The notes under the pieces are model-generated. The model worked only from the letters and a program-made list of their open reading frames with translations, was not told where the DNA came from and did no database searches. From Treponema sp. (lineage in GTDB: Bacteria > Spirochaetota > Spirochaetia > Treponematales > Treponemataceae): a stretch of DNA of 64,000 bases. This document shows, piece by piece, positions 42,792 to 52,929 of the stretch. The stretch spans positions 1 to 64,000 of the forward strand of contig JAEDJA010000009.1 of the NCBI GenBank assembly GCA_016296575.1. The letters are read 5' to 3'. A program made the position numbers and the translations under genes. How positions within the stretch are numbered: the first letter of the stretch is position 1; each line of letters opens with the position of its first letter.

Positions 42792-43280
42792 ATGGAAGAA
42801 ATCCTTGATCTTTTAAGAAATAACGCCAGACTTTCGGTGAAAGACATTGCGGCGATGACTAAAAAAACAGAGGAAGAAGTGGCGGCGATTATTAAAGCTA
42901 TGGAAGATGATGGAACAATCCTGAAATACATCACCGTAGTAAATCCTGAAAAGCTTAAAAAAAACGACCGCAAGGTTTGTGCTGAAATTGAACTTCAGGT
43001 AACACCGGAACGTGAACGGGGCTTTGATGCTGTTGTGGACCGCATTTACCGTTTCCCACAGGTTCGTTCCCTTTACCTTATGAGTGGTGCAAACTACGAT
43101 CTTAAAGTTGTTATTGAAGGCGAAACTTTCCAGAGCATCTGTGACTTTGTTGCACGTAAACTGGCTACTCTCCAGGGTGTTCGCGGAACAGCTACTCACT
43201 TCATTATGAATACATACAAAGAAAACGATATTGTTTATATCGAAGAAGACAAAGATGCCCGCCAGGGTGCAATGGCATAG
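42792..43280 (+). CDS. Lrp/AsnC-family transcriptional regulator (162 aa)
   Basis: A short winged-helix domain (ILDLLRNNARLSVKDIAAMTKKTEEEVAAIIKAMEDDGTI) is followed by a RAM-like ligand domain (CAEIELQVTPERERGFD...VRSLYLMSGANYDLKVVIEG). It is probably a regulator that senses amino acids. GAGG precedes the ATG. It lies 10 nt before an aminotransferase gene that it may control, an arrangement common for this family. Confidence 0.85.
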   Translation: MEEILDLLRNNARLSVKDIAAMTKKTEEEVAAIIKAMEDDGTILKYITVVNPEKLKKNDRKVCAEIELQVTPERERGFDAVVDRIYRFPQVRSLYLMSGANYDLKVVIEGETFQSICDFVARKLATLQGVRGTATHFIMNTYKENDIVYIEEDKDARQGAMA

Positions 43281-43290
43281 GATAGAATAA

Positions 43291-44457
43291 ATGAATACAA
43301 GAGAAGATAGATTAAGTTCATCAATGATGAACATTCCTCCAAGCGGAATCCGTAAGTTTTTTGAAATGCTTATTGGACATGATGACGTTATTTCCCTTTC
43401 TGTAGGTGAACCTGATTTCCCAACTCCATGGTGCATGCGGGAAGAAGCCTTCTATCACCTGGAAAAAGGGCACACATCATATACTTCAAACTGGGGACTT
43501 ATTGAACTCCGTGAAGAAATTGCAAAATATATGACCCGCTATAATATGAGTTACAATCCAAAAGATGAAATTCTTATTACAGTTGGTGCTTCTGAAGGTG
43601 TTGATGCAGTCCTCCGTGCAATTCTTAATCCTGGTGATGAAATTCTTGTTTGCCAGCCTTGTTACGTAAACTACACACCTCTTGCTGAACTTACACAGGC
43701 AAAAGTTGTTACCATCGACACAAGTGTAAACGGATTTTATCCTACAGCAAGTCAGATTGAAAAAGCAGTTACACCAAAAACAAAAGCAGTTATGATCTGT
43801 TCCCCAAATAATCCTACTGGAACAATGATTCCTAAATCGGAACTGGAAAAAATTGCTGATGTTTGTAAAAAATACCAGCTTTGGGTTATTAGTGACGAAA
43901 TCTACTGTGAACTCGCCTACGATGGTTCAGAGCATGTTTCCATTGGTAGTTTCCCAGGCATGAAAGATTACGCAATCATCCTAAACGGTTTTTCAAAATC
44001 TTTTGCCATGACAGGATGGCGCATCGGTTATATTGCAGCTCCTGCCGAAATCCTTGCTCAAGTTGTAAAGCTTCACGGTTACAACACAATCTGTGCACCA
44101 ATTTTCAGCCAGTACGCCGCTGTTGAAGGACTCCGTAACGGCTGGGATGAAGTAGAAAAAATGCGTGTTAGTTATCAGCAGCGCAGAAATCTTATGTACA
44201 AAGCATTCACCGAAATGGGACTTCCTGTTCCAGAACCAAAGGGTGCTTTCTATATGTTCCCGGATATCACAAAAACAGGTCTTACCTCTGAAGAATTTGC
44301 TACCAGACTTTTTCAGGAGTATAATGTAGCTGTTGTTCCTGGAAGTGTATTTGGTCTTGGTGGTGAAGGACACATTCGCTGCTGTTATGCCACTGATATC
44401 AATAAAATAAAAATTGCTTTGGATAAAATCGGAGAGTTCGTTTCTAAATTATGCTAA
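43291..44457 (+). CDS. Pyridoxal-phosphate aminotransferase, class I/II (388 aa)
   Basis: This is a fold type I aspartate aminotransferase-like enzyme. Visible motifs are SVGEPDFPTP, SPNNPTGTMIP, the DEIYCELAYDG strand and the PLP-binding FSKSFAMTGWRIGY (Lys near 236), with the C-terminal RCCYA arginine. The amino acid substrate cannot be fixed from sequence; PatA-type enzymes are the closest in style. Its 3' end overlaps the next gene by 7 nt. Confidence 0.9.
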   Translation: MNTREDRLSSSMMNIPPSGIRKFFEMLIGHDDVISLSVGEPDFPTPWCMREEAFYHLEKGHTSYTSNWGLIELREEIAKYMTRYNMSYNPKDEILITVGASEGVDAVLRAILNPGDEILVCQPCYVNYTPLAELTQAKVVTIDTSVNGFYPTASQIEKAVTPKTKAVMICSPNNPTGTMIPKSELEKIADVCKKYQLWVISDEIYCELAYDGSEHVSIGSFPGMKDYAIILNGFSKSFAMTGWRIGYIAAPAEILAQVVKLHGYNTICAPIFSQYAAVEGLRNGWDEVEKMRVSYQQRRNLMYKAFTEMGLPVPEPKGAFYMFPDITKTGLTSEEFATRLFQEYNVAVVPGSVFGLGGEGHIRCCYATDINKIKIALDKIGEFVSKLC

Positions 44458-45809
44458 TTCCAATTCTGATTTCAATTATTGCCGCCTCTGCTCTTGTTAT
44501 CGTTATTATGCTGATTCGTTCTTCAACTCGGGTAACCAGTGTAAAGAACAAAGCCGAAAAGCGTGTAAAAGATAAAGGTCGTAATGTAATTGTAAAAGAA
44601 TGTGAAAAAAAACTTTCCCATAATCCTAATAATATTTTTGCCCTTGAAACCCTGGGTGAAGTATATTTTAAGGAAAACAACTGGGAAAAAACCTGGACAA
44701 TTTACCGGACTCTTTTTGATATGTCTGTTTCCCATGAAGAAACTGATGCCGCAAAAAACGGACTGCGCATGGGAATTTCAGCCTATCGTCTTGATAAAAT
44801 TGATGAGGCTCTTAATCCTCTTATGGAAACCATCAAGAAAGATCCACAGAATTTTGATGCACTTTACTTCCTGGGTCTCTGCTTTTTAAAAAAGGAAGTG
44901 CTGGAAAAAGCCATCGCCTGTTTTAAAAAAGCATATCTTGTAAATAGAGAAAGTACACAGATTTATCAGCCTTTGGGAAATGCACTTTTTAAGGCAAAAA
45001 AATACAGAGATGCTCTTCCATATCTGAAAAAGGCTATTGAGCTCCAGCCTGACAACAAGGAAACAATGTTCAATATGGCTGTAGGTATGAGTGAATGTGG
45101 AATGAGTGATAAGGCTCTTAAAATATTCCTTCACCTTCGTCCAGATGCAGTTTACGGTCCTCAGTCCTGTCTGGAAGCCGGAAAAATGCATCAGCGTGCA
45201 AAGGCCTTTGATTCTGCTATTCAGGATTATGAAATTGCCATGAAGCTTCCTAATGTGGCAGATAATATTCTTATTCAGATAAAATACAATTGTGCTACTT
45301 CTTATTTTGCCCAGAACAATATCCCCAAAGGATTGGCTCTTCTTCGTGAAGTACAGTCTATCAAACCTGATTACAAGGATGTTGACCAGCTTATTCTCCG
45401 TTATAACGAATTAAATCAGAACTCCAATCTTCAGACTTATCTTCTTTCTGGAACCAGTGATTTTGTAGCCTTGTGCCGAAAGTTCATCTCAATTTATTAT
45501 CCTGGGGCTTTTGTAAAAATCATTGATGTTCAGGTTGCTTCAGAAAGTATTGAACTTCTGGTTGTAATTGAAGGAAGCAAAATGGAGGAAAAAGAAATCT
45601 TCCGTTTTTATCGTACCAGTACTGTTATGGGTGATATTTACGTACGTGACTTCCATTCAAAAATCCGCGACCTTAAATGTGATAAAGGTGTGTGTGTAAC
45701 AATGGGAAGCTTCTCGGAAAGTGCACATAAATTTATCGAAGGCCGACCAATCGATCTTATTGAAAAAGAGGCTCTTGTTAAAATCTTAAAAAAGATTAAT
45801 GTGATGTAG
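44451..45809 (+). CDS. Membrane-anchored TPR protein (452 aa)
   Basis: One N-terminal membrane helix (LIPILISIIAASALVIVIMLI) is followed by about eight tetratricopeptide repeats to residue 320. A C-terminal domain of about 130 residues follows that I do not recognise (FVKIIDVQVASESIELLVVIEGS). The start overlaps the aminotransferase stop, so translation is coupled. The role is unknown; a scaffold at the inner membrane is likely. Confidence 0.78.
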   Translation: MLIPILISIIAASALVIVIMLIRSSTRVTSVKNKAEKRVKDKGRNVIVKECEKKLSHNPNNIFALETLGEVYFKENNWEKTWTIYRTLFDMSVSHEETDAAKNGLRMGISAYRLDKIDEALNPLMETIKKDPQNFDALYFLGLCFLKKEVLEKAIACFKKAYLVNRESTQIYQPLGNALFKAKKYRDALPYLKKAIELQPDNKETMFNMAVGMSECGMSDKALKIFLHLRPDAVYGPQSCLEAGKMHQRAKAFDSAIQDYEIAMKLPNVADNILIQIKYNCATSYFAQNNIPKGLALLREVQSIKPDYKDVDQLILRYNELNQNSNLQTYLLSGTSDFVALCRKFISIYYPGAFVKIIDVQVASESIELLVVIEGSKMEEKEIFRFYRTSTVMGDIYVRDFHSKIRDLKCDKGVCVTMGSFSESAHKFIEGRPIDLIEKEALVKILKKINVM

Positions 45810-45829
45810 GTTTGGTTGGGGACAGGGAA

Positions 45830-47029
45830 ATGAATGTCAAAAAAACTTTAAAAGATTCTTTTGTAATTGATGGCAAAATTTCAATTACTCCTGACAATTT
45901 TTCCTTGTTTATTAGAATGTTTGCCCTGGTAGTCTGTTTTATGCATGTGGGATATTTTTTCATCATGCGGCAGTACGATTCTGGAATTTTAAGCTACTTC
46001 AATATATTTAGTGTAATTCTTTACTTTGCCTGTTTTCTTATTTGCAGTGAAACTAAAGATGTTGCAAGTATCTACTATGCTTCCTTTGCGGAAATAATTA
46101 TTTTCAGTCTTGTTTCTACCTTTTATTACACAAATGTTTACAGCTTTATTCTTCTGAGTATTGTTCTTATTCCTTTTGCCTGTCTTATGAAATTCTGGCA
46201 GGAATCAATTCTTCATGAAACACTTTTCCAGGCCGGAAAGATGGTTATTCTTTGCGGAGTTATTTTTGCGATTGAAACAGTAAAAATTATTAGTTTTCCA
46301 GAATCAGGCATGGTGACTCTTACGAATCATGGGAAAAAGGTTCTTGAGTACTATAATATCGCTATTGTTTTGGGAAGCCTAATACTTTCTGGAGTAGCCT
46401 TTACTTCTGTTTCAGTTCACGAGAACCGTAAGTCCAACGACCGTTTTGAAGTGCTTGCCGATAAACTTGTGTTTGCACTCAGTGAATCTGTGGAAGCCAA
46501 GGATGAATATACAAAAGGTCATTCAAGTCGTGTTGCAAAATATTCAACTATGATTGCTAAACGTCTGAATTGGAGTGAGAGCGAAATTAAAACCGTTTTC
46601 TATGCAGGACTTCTTCATGATGTAGGAAAAATCGGAATTAACGATACAATCATAAACAAAAAGGGTGGTCTTAGTAACGAGGAATTCAATATTATAAAAA
46701 TCCATCCTCTTATTGGTGAACGAATCCTTAAGCGTATTACTGAAATTCCTGAGCTTATGATTACTGCGAAGTACCATCATGAGCATTTCGACGGATCTGG
46801 TTATCCTGATGGACTGAGTGGTCACAATATTCCTGAAATTGCACGTCTTGTTTGTGTTGCAGATTCTTACGACGCCATGACATCAAACCGAAGTTATCGT
46901 GGAATTATGGCTCAGCAGGATGTTGTAAAAGAGATGATTGACGGTCTTGGCACTCAGTTTGATCCTGTTTTTGGAAAAGTAATGCTTGAAATCATCAAAG
47001 AAGATGATGGCTACCTCCTTCACGAGTAA
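45830..47029 (+). CDS. Membrane HD-GYP domain protein, probable cyclic-di-GMP phosphodiesterase (399 aa)
   Basis: About five or six membrane helices occupy residues 25-200. The cytoplasmic part is an HD-GYP domain: GHSSRVAKYS, LLHDVGKIGI (His-Asp near 263), HPLIGERIL, HHEHFDGSGYPDGL (about 323) and ADSYDAMTSNRSYR. Family members hydrolyse cyclic di-GMP. The ATG at 45830 is preferred over an upstream TTG because GGGGACAGGG lies just ahead. It follows the TPR gene and may be in the same operon. Confidence 0.88.
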   Translation: MNVKKTLKDSFVIDGKISITPDNFSLFIRMFALVVCFMHVGYFFIMRQYDSGILSYFNIFSVILYFACFLICSETKDVASIYYASFAEIIIFSLVSTFYYTNVYSFILLSIVLIPFACLMKFWQESILHETLFQAGKMVILCGVIFAIETVKIISFPESGMVTLTNHGKKVLEYYNIAIVLGSLILSGVAFTSVSVHENRKSNDRFEVLADKLVFALSESVEAKDEYTKGHSSRVAKYSTMIAKRLNWSESEIKTVFYAGLLHDVGKIGINDTIINKKGGLSNEEFNIIKIHPLIGERILKRITEIPELMITAKYHHEHFDGSGYPDGLSGHNIPEIARLVCVADSYDAMTSNRSYRGIMAQQDVVKEMIDGLGTQFDPVFGKVMLEIIKEDDGYLLHE

Positions 47030-47108
47030 TTCACACGAGTAATTCCGTATTTAAACAAATCTAAAAATCTACTATAATAGACTCACTATTTTTTTAACGA
47101 GGCTTATT

Positions 47109-49658
47109 ATGTCTAAGTATCCTTTTCAGAATATTGAAATGAAATGGCAGAAATATTGGGAAGAAAATAAAACTTTCCGTGCCAAAGAAGATCCTTCTTT
47201 TCCTGTAGAAAAACGCAAGTACATCCTGGATATGTTCCCTTATCCAAGTGGAGCAGGTCTTCATGTAGGACACCCAGAAGGTTATACAGCTACAGATATT
47301 TACTGCCGCTACCTTCGAATGAACGGATACAACGTACTTCATCCTATGGGATTTGACTCTTTTGGTCTTCCTGCAGAAAACTACGCCATCAAAACTGGAA
47401 CTCATCCAAGCATTACAACAAACAAAAATATTGAAAACTTCACACGTCAGATTAAGGCTCTTGGTTTTTCTTACGACTGGGACCGCAATCTTTCAACCTG
47501 TGAACCAGAATACTACAAATGGACTCAGTGGATTTTCCTCCAGCTTTACAAAAAAGGACTGGCCTACGAAGCAGAAACTCCAATCAACTGGTGTCCAAGC
47601 TGTCTCACTGGTCTTGCCAACGAAGAAGTAAAAGAAGGTAAATGTGAACGCTGTGGTGCAATTGTAACTCACAAAACTATCCGCCAGTGGATTTTGAAAA
47701 TTACTGAATACGCTGAACGCCTCCTTGACGATCTGGAAGACCTGGACTGGCCAGAAAGCGTAAAACTGATGCAGAAAAACTGGATTGGAAAATCCTTTGG
47801 TGCTGAGGTTGATTTTGAAGTTGCCAAAGCAGACGGAAGCGGAAGCGGAGAAAAACTTACAGTTTACACAACCCGCTGTGATACTCTTTTTGGTGCCACA
47901 TACATGGTTGTAGCTCCTGAGCATCCTCTGGTAAGCAAGATTACTACTGCCGAACAGAAGGAAGCCGTAGAAAAATACATTGATGATGCTGCTAAAAAAT
48001 CTGACCTTCAGCGAACAGACCTTGCTAAAGACAAGACAGGTGTTTTCTCTGGAAGTTATGCCATCAACCCTGTAAACGGAAAACTTATTCCAATCTGGGT
48101 TGCAGACTACGTTCTTATTTCTTACGGTACTGGTGCCATTATGGCCGTTCCAGCCCACGATGACCGCGACTGGGAATTTGCCAAAAAATTCAATCTGCCA
48201 ATTATCGAAGTTCTTAAATCTGAAGTTGATGTTCAGACTCAGGCCTGGACTCAGGATGGAATTCACGTAAACTCAGGTTTTATTGACGGACTGAACAAAA
48301 AAGACGCCATTGCCAAAATGATCCAATTCCTTGAAGAAAAGAAAATCGGTCATGCAACAGTAAACTATAAACTCCGCGACTGGATTTTCAGCCGTCAGCG
48401 CTACTGGGGTGAACCAATTCCTCTGGTACACTGTGAAAAATGTGGAACAGTTGCCGTACCGGAAGACCAGCTTCCAGTTGAACTTCCAAATGTAAAGTCT
48501 TACCAGCCAACAGGTACAGGTGAATCACCATTGGCCGGCATTGACGAATGGGTAAACTGCACTTGTCCACAGTGTGGCGGAAAAGCAAAACGCGAAACAA
48601 ATACAATGCCACAGTGGGGCGGATCTTGCTGGTACTACCTGCGCTATCTTGATCCAAAAAATGACAAGGAATTCTGTTCAAAAGAAGCAGAACAGTACTG
48701 GATGCCTGTTGATCTTTACGTAGGGGGCGCTGAACACGCTGTTCTTCACCTGTTGTACTCACGTTTCTGGCACAAGGTTCTTTACGATTGCGGTGTAGTT
48801 TCTACAAAAGAACCATACCAGCGTCTTATCAACCAGGGACTTATTACTTCATTTGCCTTCCAGCGTAAGAATAAAACTCTGGTTCCAACAGACGAAGTTT
48901 CAGAAAAAGACGGAAAATATGTTGAAACAGCCACTGGCGAAGAAGTTGAACAGATTATCGCCAAAATGAGTAAATCACTCAAGAATGTAATCAATCCTGA
49001 TGACATGATTCGTGAATATGGTGCTGACTCTGTTCGTATGTATGAAATGTTCATGGGGCCTCTTACAATGAGTAAACCATGGAATACACAGGGTATCATT
49101 GGTATCAACCGCTTCCTGGAAAAAATCTGGTCTGTTGCTGAAAAACCAATGGCAGATATTGATATTACAGGAAAATTGGAAGATAAAGCTCTTGTTTCAT
49201 TGCGCAAAACCTTTGCACAGACTGTAAAGAAAGTTACTCACGATACAGATACTTTGAACTTCAATACAGCTATTTCACAGATGATGATTTTTATCAACGA
49301 AGTAGCAAAACTTCCTGAAGTTCCAAAAGCTATGTGGGAAGCCTTTGTTAAAATGCTTGCCTGTTATGCTCCTCACCTTGGTGAAGAGCTTTGGGAAATG
49401 CTTGGTCACAAAGATACAGTAACTTACGAGAAATGGCCTGAATTCTCAGAAGATTTTGCAAAAGATGATATGAAGCAGATTGTTGTAATGGTGAACGGAA
49501 AGCTCCGTGATAAATTCGAAGCTGCTCCTGGCACTGACGACGAAACTTTGAAAACTACAGCCTTCAATCAGGCCAATGTAAAGAAATTTACAGATGGACA
49601 TGAACTTGTTAAGGTAATCGTTGTAAAAGACAAGCTTGTTAATATTGTTGTAAAATAG
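47109..49658 (+). CDS. leuS: Leucyl-tRNA synthetase (849 aa)
   Basis: This class I synthetase charges tRNA-Leu. The HIGH-type motif is HVGH in YPSGAGLHVGHPEGYT (about 51). An editing (CP1) domain carries TTRCDTLFGATYMVVAPEHPL. KMSKS is intact (about 618), and the anticodon-binding and C-terminal domains follow. Length is normal. The leader has TATAAT near 47075 and ACGAGG before the ATG. Confidence 0.97.
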   Translation: MSKYPFQNIEMKWQKYWEENKTFRAKEDPSFPVEKRKYILDMFPYPSGAGLHVGHPEGYTATDIYCRYLRMNGYNVLHPMGFDSFGLPAENYAIKTGTHPSITTNKNIENFTRQIKALGFSYDWDRNLSTCEPEYYKWTQWIFLQLYKKGLAYEAETPINWCPSCLTGLANEEVKEGKCERCGAIVTHKTIRQWILKITEYAERLLDDLEDLDWPESVKLMQKNWIGKSFGAEVDFEVAKADGSGSGEKLTVYTTRCDTLFGATYMVVAPEHPLVSKITTAEQKEAVEKYIDDAAKKSDLQRTDLAKDKTGVFSGSYAINPVNGKLIPIWVADYVLISYGTGAIMAVPAHDDRDWEFAKKFNLPIIEVLKSEVDVQTQAWTQDGIHVNSGFIDGLNKKDAIAKMIQFLEEKKIGHATVNYKLRDWIFSRQRYWGEPIPLVHCEKCGTVAVPEDQLPVELPNVKSYQPTGTGESPLAGIDEWVNCTCPQCGGKAKRETNTMPQWGGSCWYYLRYLDPKNDKEFCSKEAEQYWMPVDLYVGGAEHAVLHLLYSRFWHKVLYDCGVVSTKEPYQRLINQGLITSFAFQRKNKTLVPTDEVSEKDGKYVETATGEEVEQIIAKMSKSLKNVINPDDMIREYGADSVRMYEMFMGPLTMSKPWNTQGIIGINRFLEKIWSVAEKPMADIDITGKLEDKALVSLRKTFAQTVKKVTHDTDTLNFNTAISQMMIFINEVAKLPEVPKAMWEAFVKMLACYAPHLGEELWEMLGHKDTVTYEKWPEFSEDFAKDDMKQIVVMVNGKLRDKFEAAPGTDDETLKTTAFNQANVKKFTDGHELVKVIVVKDKLVNIVVK

Positions 49659-49699
49659 TTGTAAAATAGTCGAAATAAAAATATCTATTTTCTCCAAAT

Positions 49700-49730
49700 C
49701 GTGGTATAATGGTTTATCTATTATACCACG
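49700..49730. promoter_or_regulatory. Palindrome containing the extended -10 of the cyclase gene
   Basis: CGTGGTATAAT (49700-49710) and ATTATACCACG (49720-49730) are perfect 11-bp inverted arms. The left arm contains TG-G-TATAAT, so the promoter and a possible operator are the same DNA. The start would be near 49717. Confidence 0.5.
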
Positions 49731-49738
49731 GTGTTTTT

Positions 49739-51430
49739 ATGAAACGAATCCAGTTTTTTAATAGGGTGGGGAAAACCCGAATTATTCCAATCGGTTTGAA
49801 GATCCTTATAATCTTCATTATGCTAATTCTTCTGTCTAATTTTGCTACTAACTTTATTACTATCCAGCTTACACGAAAGCAGATTGTTTCACTGAACAAT
49901 ACTGTAATGGTAGACAGACTTAAAGATCTTTACACCAACGCTTCCAACCAGTATCAGATTTTCCAGTATTCTCAAAAAATCGATGAAGTTGAAAGGGCAA
50001 TGAAAAAATCTGCAGAAAGTGGTTTTGACAATGAAAATAGTATTGCTTTTGCTCTTGAACCAAACGGTAAAATTGCTTTCATGGCCTGTGCTAATCCCGA
50101 AATCCTATGGACAAATTTTTCCGATACAGAAGCTCTTTCTCAGTTAAATACTGCCCGTGAAGAAGGTATCAGCGAAGGTTCCTTGAGCTTTGAAACTGAG
50201 GAAGGAGCTTTCTTTGGTGTTTATAAATATCAGAAAGACTGGAACTACTATCTTATCCGTGCAGAATTACGAAGAGATACTGAAAGAAACACACTTACCG
50301 TTTACAAATGGACTTCCATCATTATTGCAATTCTTACTGTGTTCTTTATTGTAATTGGTTATCTTGTTCTTAACAGGGAATTTTTGGGACTTAGAAACTT
50401 TACAAATGATCTTTATAAAATGCAGACCAGTCAGGAAATGGGACTTATTGATATTTCCAAAGCTCCAAACGATGACATTACTTATATGGCCGCATCTTTC
50501 AACGCACTTTCTGCAACGGTTAATAACCTCCTTCTTACTTTCAAGAAGTTTGTTTCCAAGGACGTTGTTGCAAAGGCTTATTCTGATCATTGTGTAAATC
50601 TTGAAGGAACTCAGAAAGAACTCTGTATGCTTTTCTCTGATATCAAAAGCTTTACTTACCGAACAGAAACCTTGGGAAATGATATTATCGACGTTCTGAA
50701 TGTTCACTACGACCGGGTAATCCATGAAGTTCATGAGCAGAAGGGTGTAATCGGTTCTATTATTGGTGATGCAGTTCTTGCTGTTTACGGAACCCTGGAA
50801 TCTAATTTCAGTAAATCCTACAATGCTATTCAGAGTGCCTGGGGAATTACCAGGGTTACAGCAGAACTTCGCTCTTCAATGGAAAAACGAAGGCAGGAAA
50901 TTGAAGCTAATCGTCAGCTTACAGAAAGTGAAGAAAGAGTTTATCAGGCGGTTCTCCTTGATGTAGGAGTTGGTATTGATGGTGGAAACGTATTCTACGG
51001 AAATATCGGTTCAAGTGAACATATGGCAAATACTGTAATCGGTGACAATGTAAACTCTGCTTCCCGACTTGAAGGTCTTACCCGAGTTTACAAGCTTCCT
51101 GTAATCGTTTCCGGCTACATTAAAAACGAAGTTGAAAAGGAAACAAGCCGATACAGATTCTATGAAATTGATACTGTTCAGGTAAAAGGAAAAACAGAGG
51201 GTAAAAAAATCTACTTCCCATTTGATACAGAAGAAATGGAAAATGCCCTTCTAGAAAAATATGACATTTTTGAAAAAGGCCTTGAGGCATATTATTCAGG
51301 TGACTGGAAAACAGCCCGCCGTGAGTTCAAAGACTGTAATCTTGAGGTTGCAGAAGTTTTCCTTGAACGCATGGGAAATAAAAATGCACCTGAAGACTGG
51401 AGCGGAATATGGACAATGACAACAAAATAA
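49739..51430 (+). CDS. Membrane adenylate/guanylate cyclase, class III (563 aa)
   Basis: The order is a membrane helix, an extracytoplasmic sensor region (about 45-175), a second membrane helix, a HAMP-like linker, and a class III cyclase domain. The two metal-binding Asp residues are seen in CMLFSDIKSFT (about 299) and GSIIGDAVLAVYG (about 342), with GGNVFYGNIGSSEHMANTVIGDNVNSASRLE following. Adenylate cyclase is more likely than guanylate cyclase. Its 3' end overlaps the next gene by 22 nt. The cAMP-type product could act on the protein at 15338. Confidence 0.88.
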   Translation: MKRIQFFNRVGKTRIIPIGLKILIIFIMLILLSNFATNFITIQLTRKQIVSLNNTVMVDRLKDLYTNASNQYQIFQYSQKIDEVERAMKKSAESGFDNENSIAFALEPNGKIAFMACANPEILWTNFSDTEALSQLNTAREEGISEGSLSFETEEGAFFGVYKYQKDWNYYLIRAELRRDTERNTLTVYKWTSIIIAILTVFFIVIGYLVLNREFLGLRNFTNDLYKMQTSQEMGLIDISKAPNDDITYMAASFNALSATVNNLLLTFKKFVSKDVVAKAYSDHCVNLEGTQKELCMLFSDIKSFTYRTETLGNDIIDVLNVHYDRVIHEVHEQKGVIGSIIGDAVLAVYGTLESNFSKSYNAIQSAWGITRVTAELRSSMEKRRQEIEANRQLTESEERVYQAVLLDVGVGIDGGNVFYGNIGSSEHMANTVIGDNVNSASRLEGLTRVYKLPVIVSGYIKNEVEKETSRYRFYEIDTVQVKGKTEGKKIYFPFDTEEMENALLEKYDIFEKGLEAYYSGDWKTARREFKDCNLEVAEVFLERMGNKNAPEDWSGIWTMTTK

Positions 51431-52905
51431 GCGAAAAAGTCTCAAAACAGCGCCATCAGGACGTACTCCTATTTTTGCAGTCCGAACTGGAGCCTTTGAA
51501 AAGACAGGCTGGTGGAAATGCCTATGACCTGGATAAAGAATATGCAAAAACAAAGAAAAATCGTTCTCTTTTTGTTCTTTTTACAATTCTTGGTTGTATA
51601 GCAATTTTCGGCATAAGCTTCTGGATTATGAACGCTACAATTACCAAAAATAACAGGGAAATTACGGTAAATCTTGATGAATTTGACGGTGTAAATCTCA
51701 AAGATCTTATCGACAGCGTTTCACGTACACAGGAAAAATATGATGCCGCATTAAAAGCTCTTACAACACTAAAAGCCGAAATGAGTGTTGAATTGAAGAA
51801 TGCGGAAGATAAGCGTGATTCAGATTTAATGGTTATTGAATCCCTCAAGTTAAAACGAAAAAAGGATGAAGACCAGAGAAAAGAAGCAGTTTTGGAAATC
51901 TATAATGAAACTGTCCGCCTTATCCACGAAAAATATGATGCAGAAATCAATGCCGGCCAAATGCAGGTAGCTGAATACAAGGCTCAGGTAGATGAATTTG
52001 ATGCTGCAAAGTTTAATGCGGCTAGAGAAAAGGAACAGGCTCTGGACTCAGAACGACAGCTTCAGGAGCTTAAACAGAAAGAGCTTTCTACCAGATACGA
52101 AAACCGTATTTCAAAACTTCAGACAACTATTGAAGAAAACCGAAAAAAAGCCAACGAAGAGCTTAAGAAAACTGTCCGGGATATTACTGACACTTACCAG
52201 GCACGAATTGATCTTCTGGATCCTGTATTCAACGATGCCCGTGGCACAGAAATTATTTCAAAAAATCCAGGGAATGCAATACGACTTGAAGAAAATTCGG
52301 TTTACGGTGAAGAAGGGGAAAATATCAAGGATGAGTATCTGGTTTCTGAGTATTACCAGGCTTTGAAGGTTTACAAAGATTACAAGTATCTCCAGGGAAA
52401 AATTTCTGGTATTCCTCACGAAAAGGATATGCCAAGTTATTTAAAAACCAGCCGAAATCTTGTTGATGAAATGGCGGGCATTTTTGTAGGTTCCTCTTTC
52501 CGTGTTTATAACGAAAAAGAAAAGATGAAGGCCTCTTACGAAAATCAGCTGGCAGAAAAAGATGCAGAAATTGCTGAAGGTCAGAAAAACATTGCAAGTC
52601 AGCGTCAGGTTTATGAATCTGTACTTGAAGCAAATCTTACTACACTTAAAACAAATGCCATTGTTGTATCCCCCCTTGATCAGAAAAATATCGAAATTTA
52701 CATTGCAATAAAGGCCCGTTATCTTATTGTTGAAGAAGGGGCAAAGGCAGAAATAAAGGCTGGAAAAGAAACTGTAAAAGGAAGAATTTTCCTTGAAAAT
52801 GGAAAGTATATCTTCCATCCGGATCTTGATGAAAACGGTATTATTTCAACTCCATTTGTTCTTAGTGAAGTTGTGCCAGGATCTTCAGTTAAAATTTTTG
52901 GATAA
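51409..52905 (+). CDS. Membrane-anchored coiled-coil protein of unknown function (498 aa)
   Basis: A basic N-terminus is followed by one membrane helix (SLFVLFTILGCIAIFGISFWIMN, about 52-74). A long coiled coil (about 95-260) follows, then a helical region and a second short coiled coil. The last 60 residues look like a small beta-rich domain. I do not recognise a family. The start lies within the cyclase gene, so the two are translationally coupled and may work together. Confidence 0.72.
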   Translation: MDNDNKISEKVSKQRHQDVLLFLQSELEPLKRQAGGNAYDLDKEYAKTKKNRSLFVLFTILGCIAIFGISFWIMNATITKNNREITVNLDEFDGVNLKDLIDSVSRTQEKYDAALKALTTLKAEMSVELKNAEDKRDSDLMVIESLKLKRKKDEDQRKEAVLEIYNETVRLIHEKYDAEINAGQMQVAEYKAQVDEFDAAKFNAAREKEQALDSERQLQELKQKELSTRYENRISKLQTTIEENRKKANEELKKTVRDITDTYQARIDLLDPVFNDARGTEIISKNPGNAIRLEENSVYGEEGENIKDEYLVSEYYQALKVYKDYKYLQGKISGIPHEKDMPSYLKTSRNLVDEMAGIFVGSSFRVYNEKEKMKASYENQLAEKDAEIAEGQKNIASQRQVYESVLEANLTTLKTNAIVVSPLDQKNIEIYIAIKARYLIVEEGAKAEIKAGKETVKGRIFLENGKYIFHPDLDENGIISTPFVLSEVVPGSSVKIFG

Positions 52906-52929
52906 ACGAAGAAAATATTTTTTAAGAGT

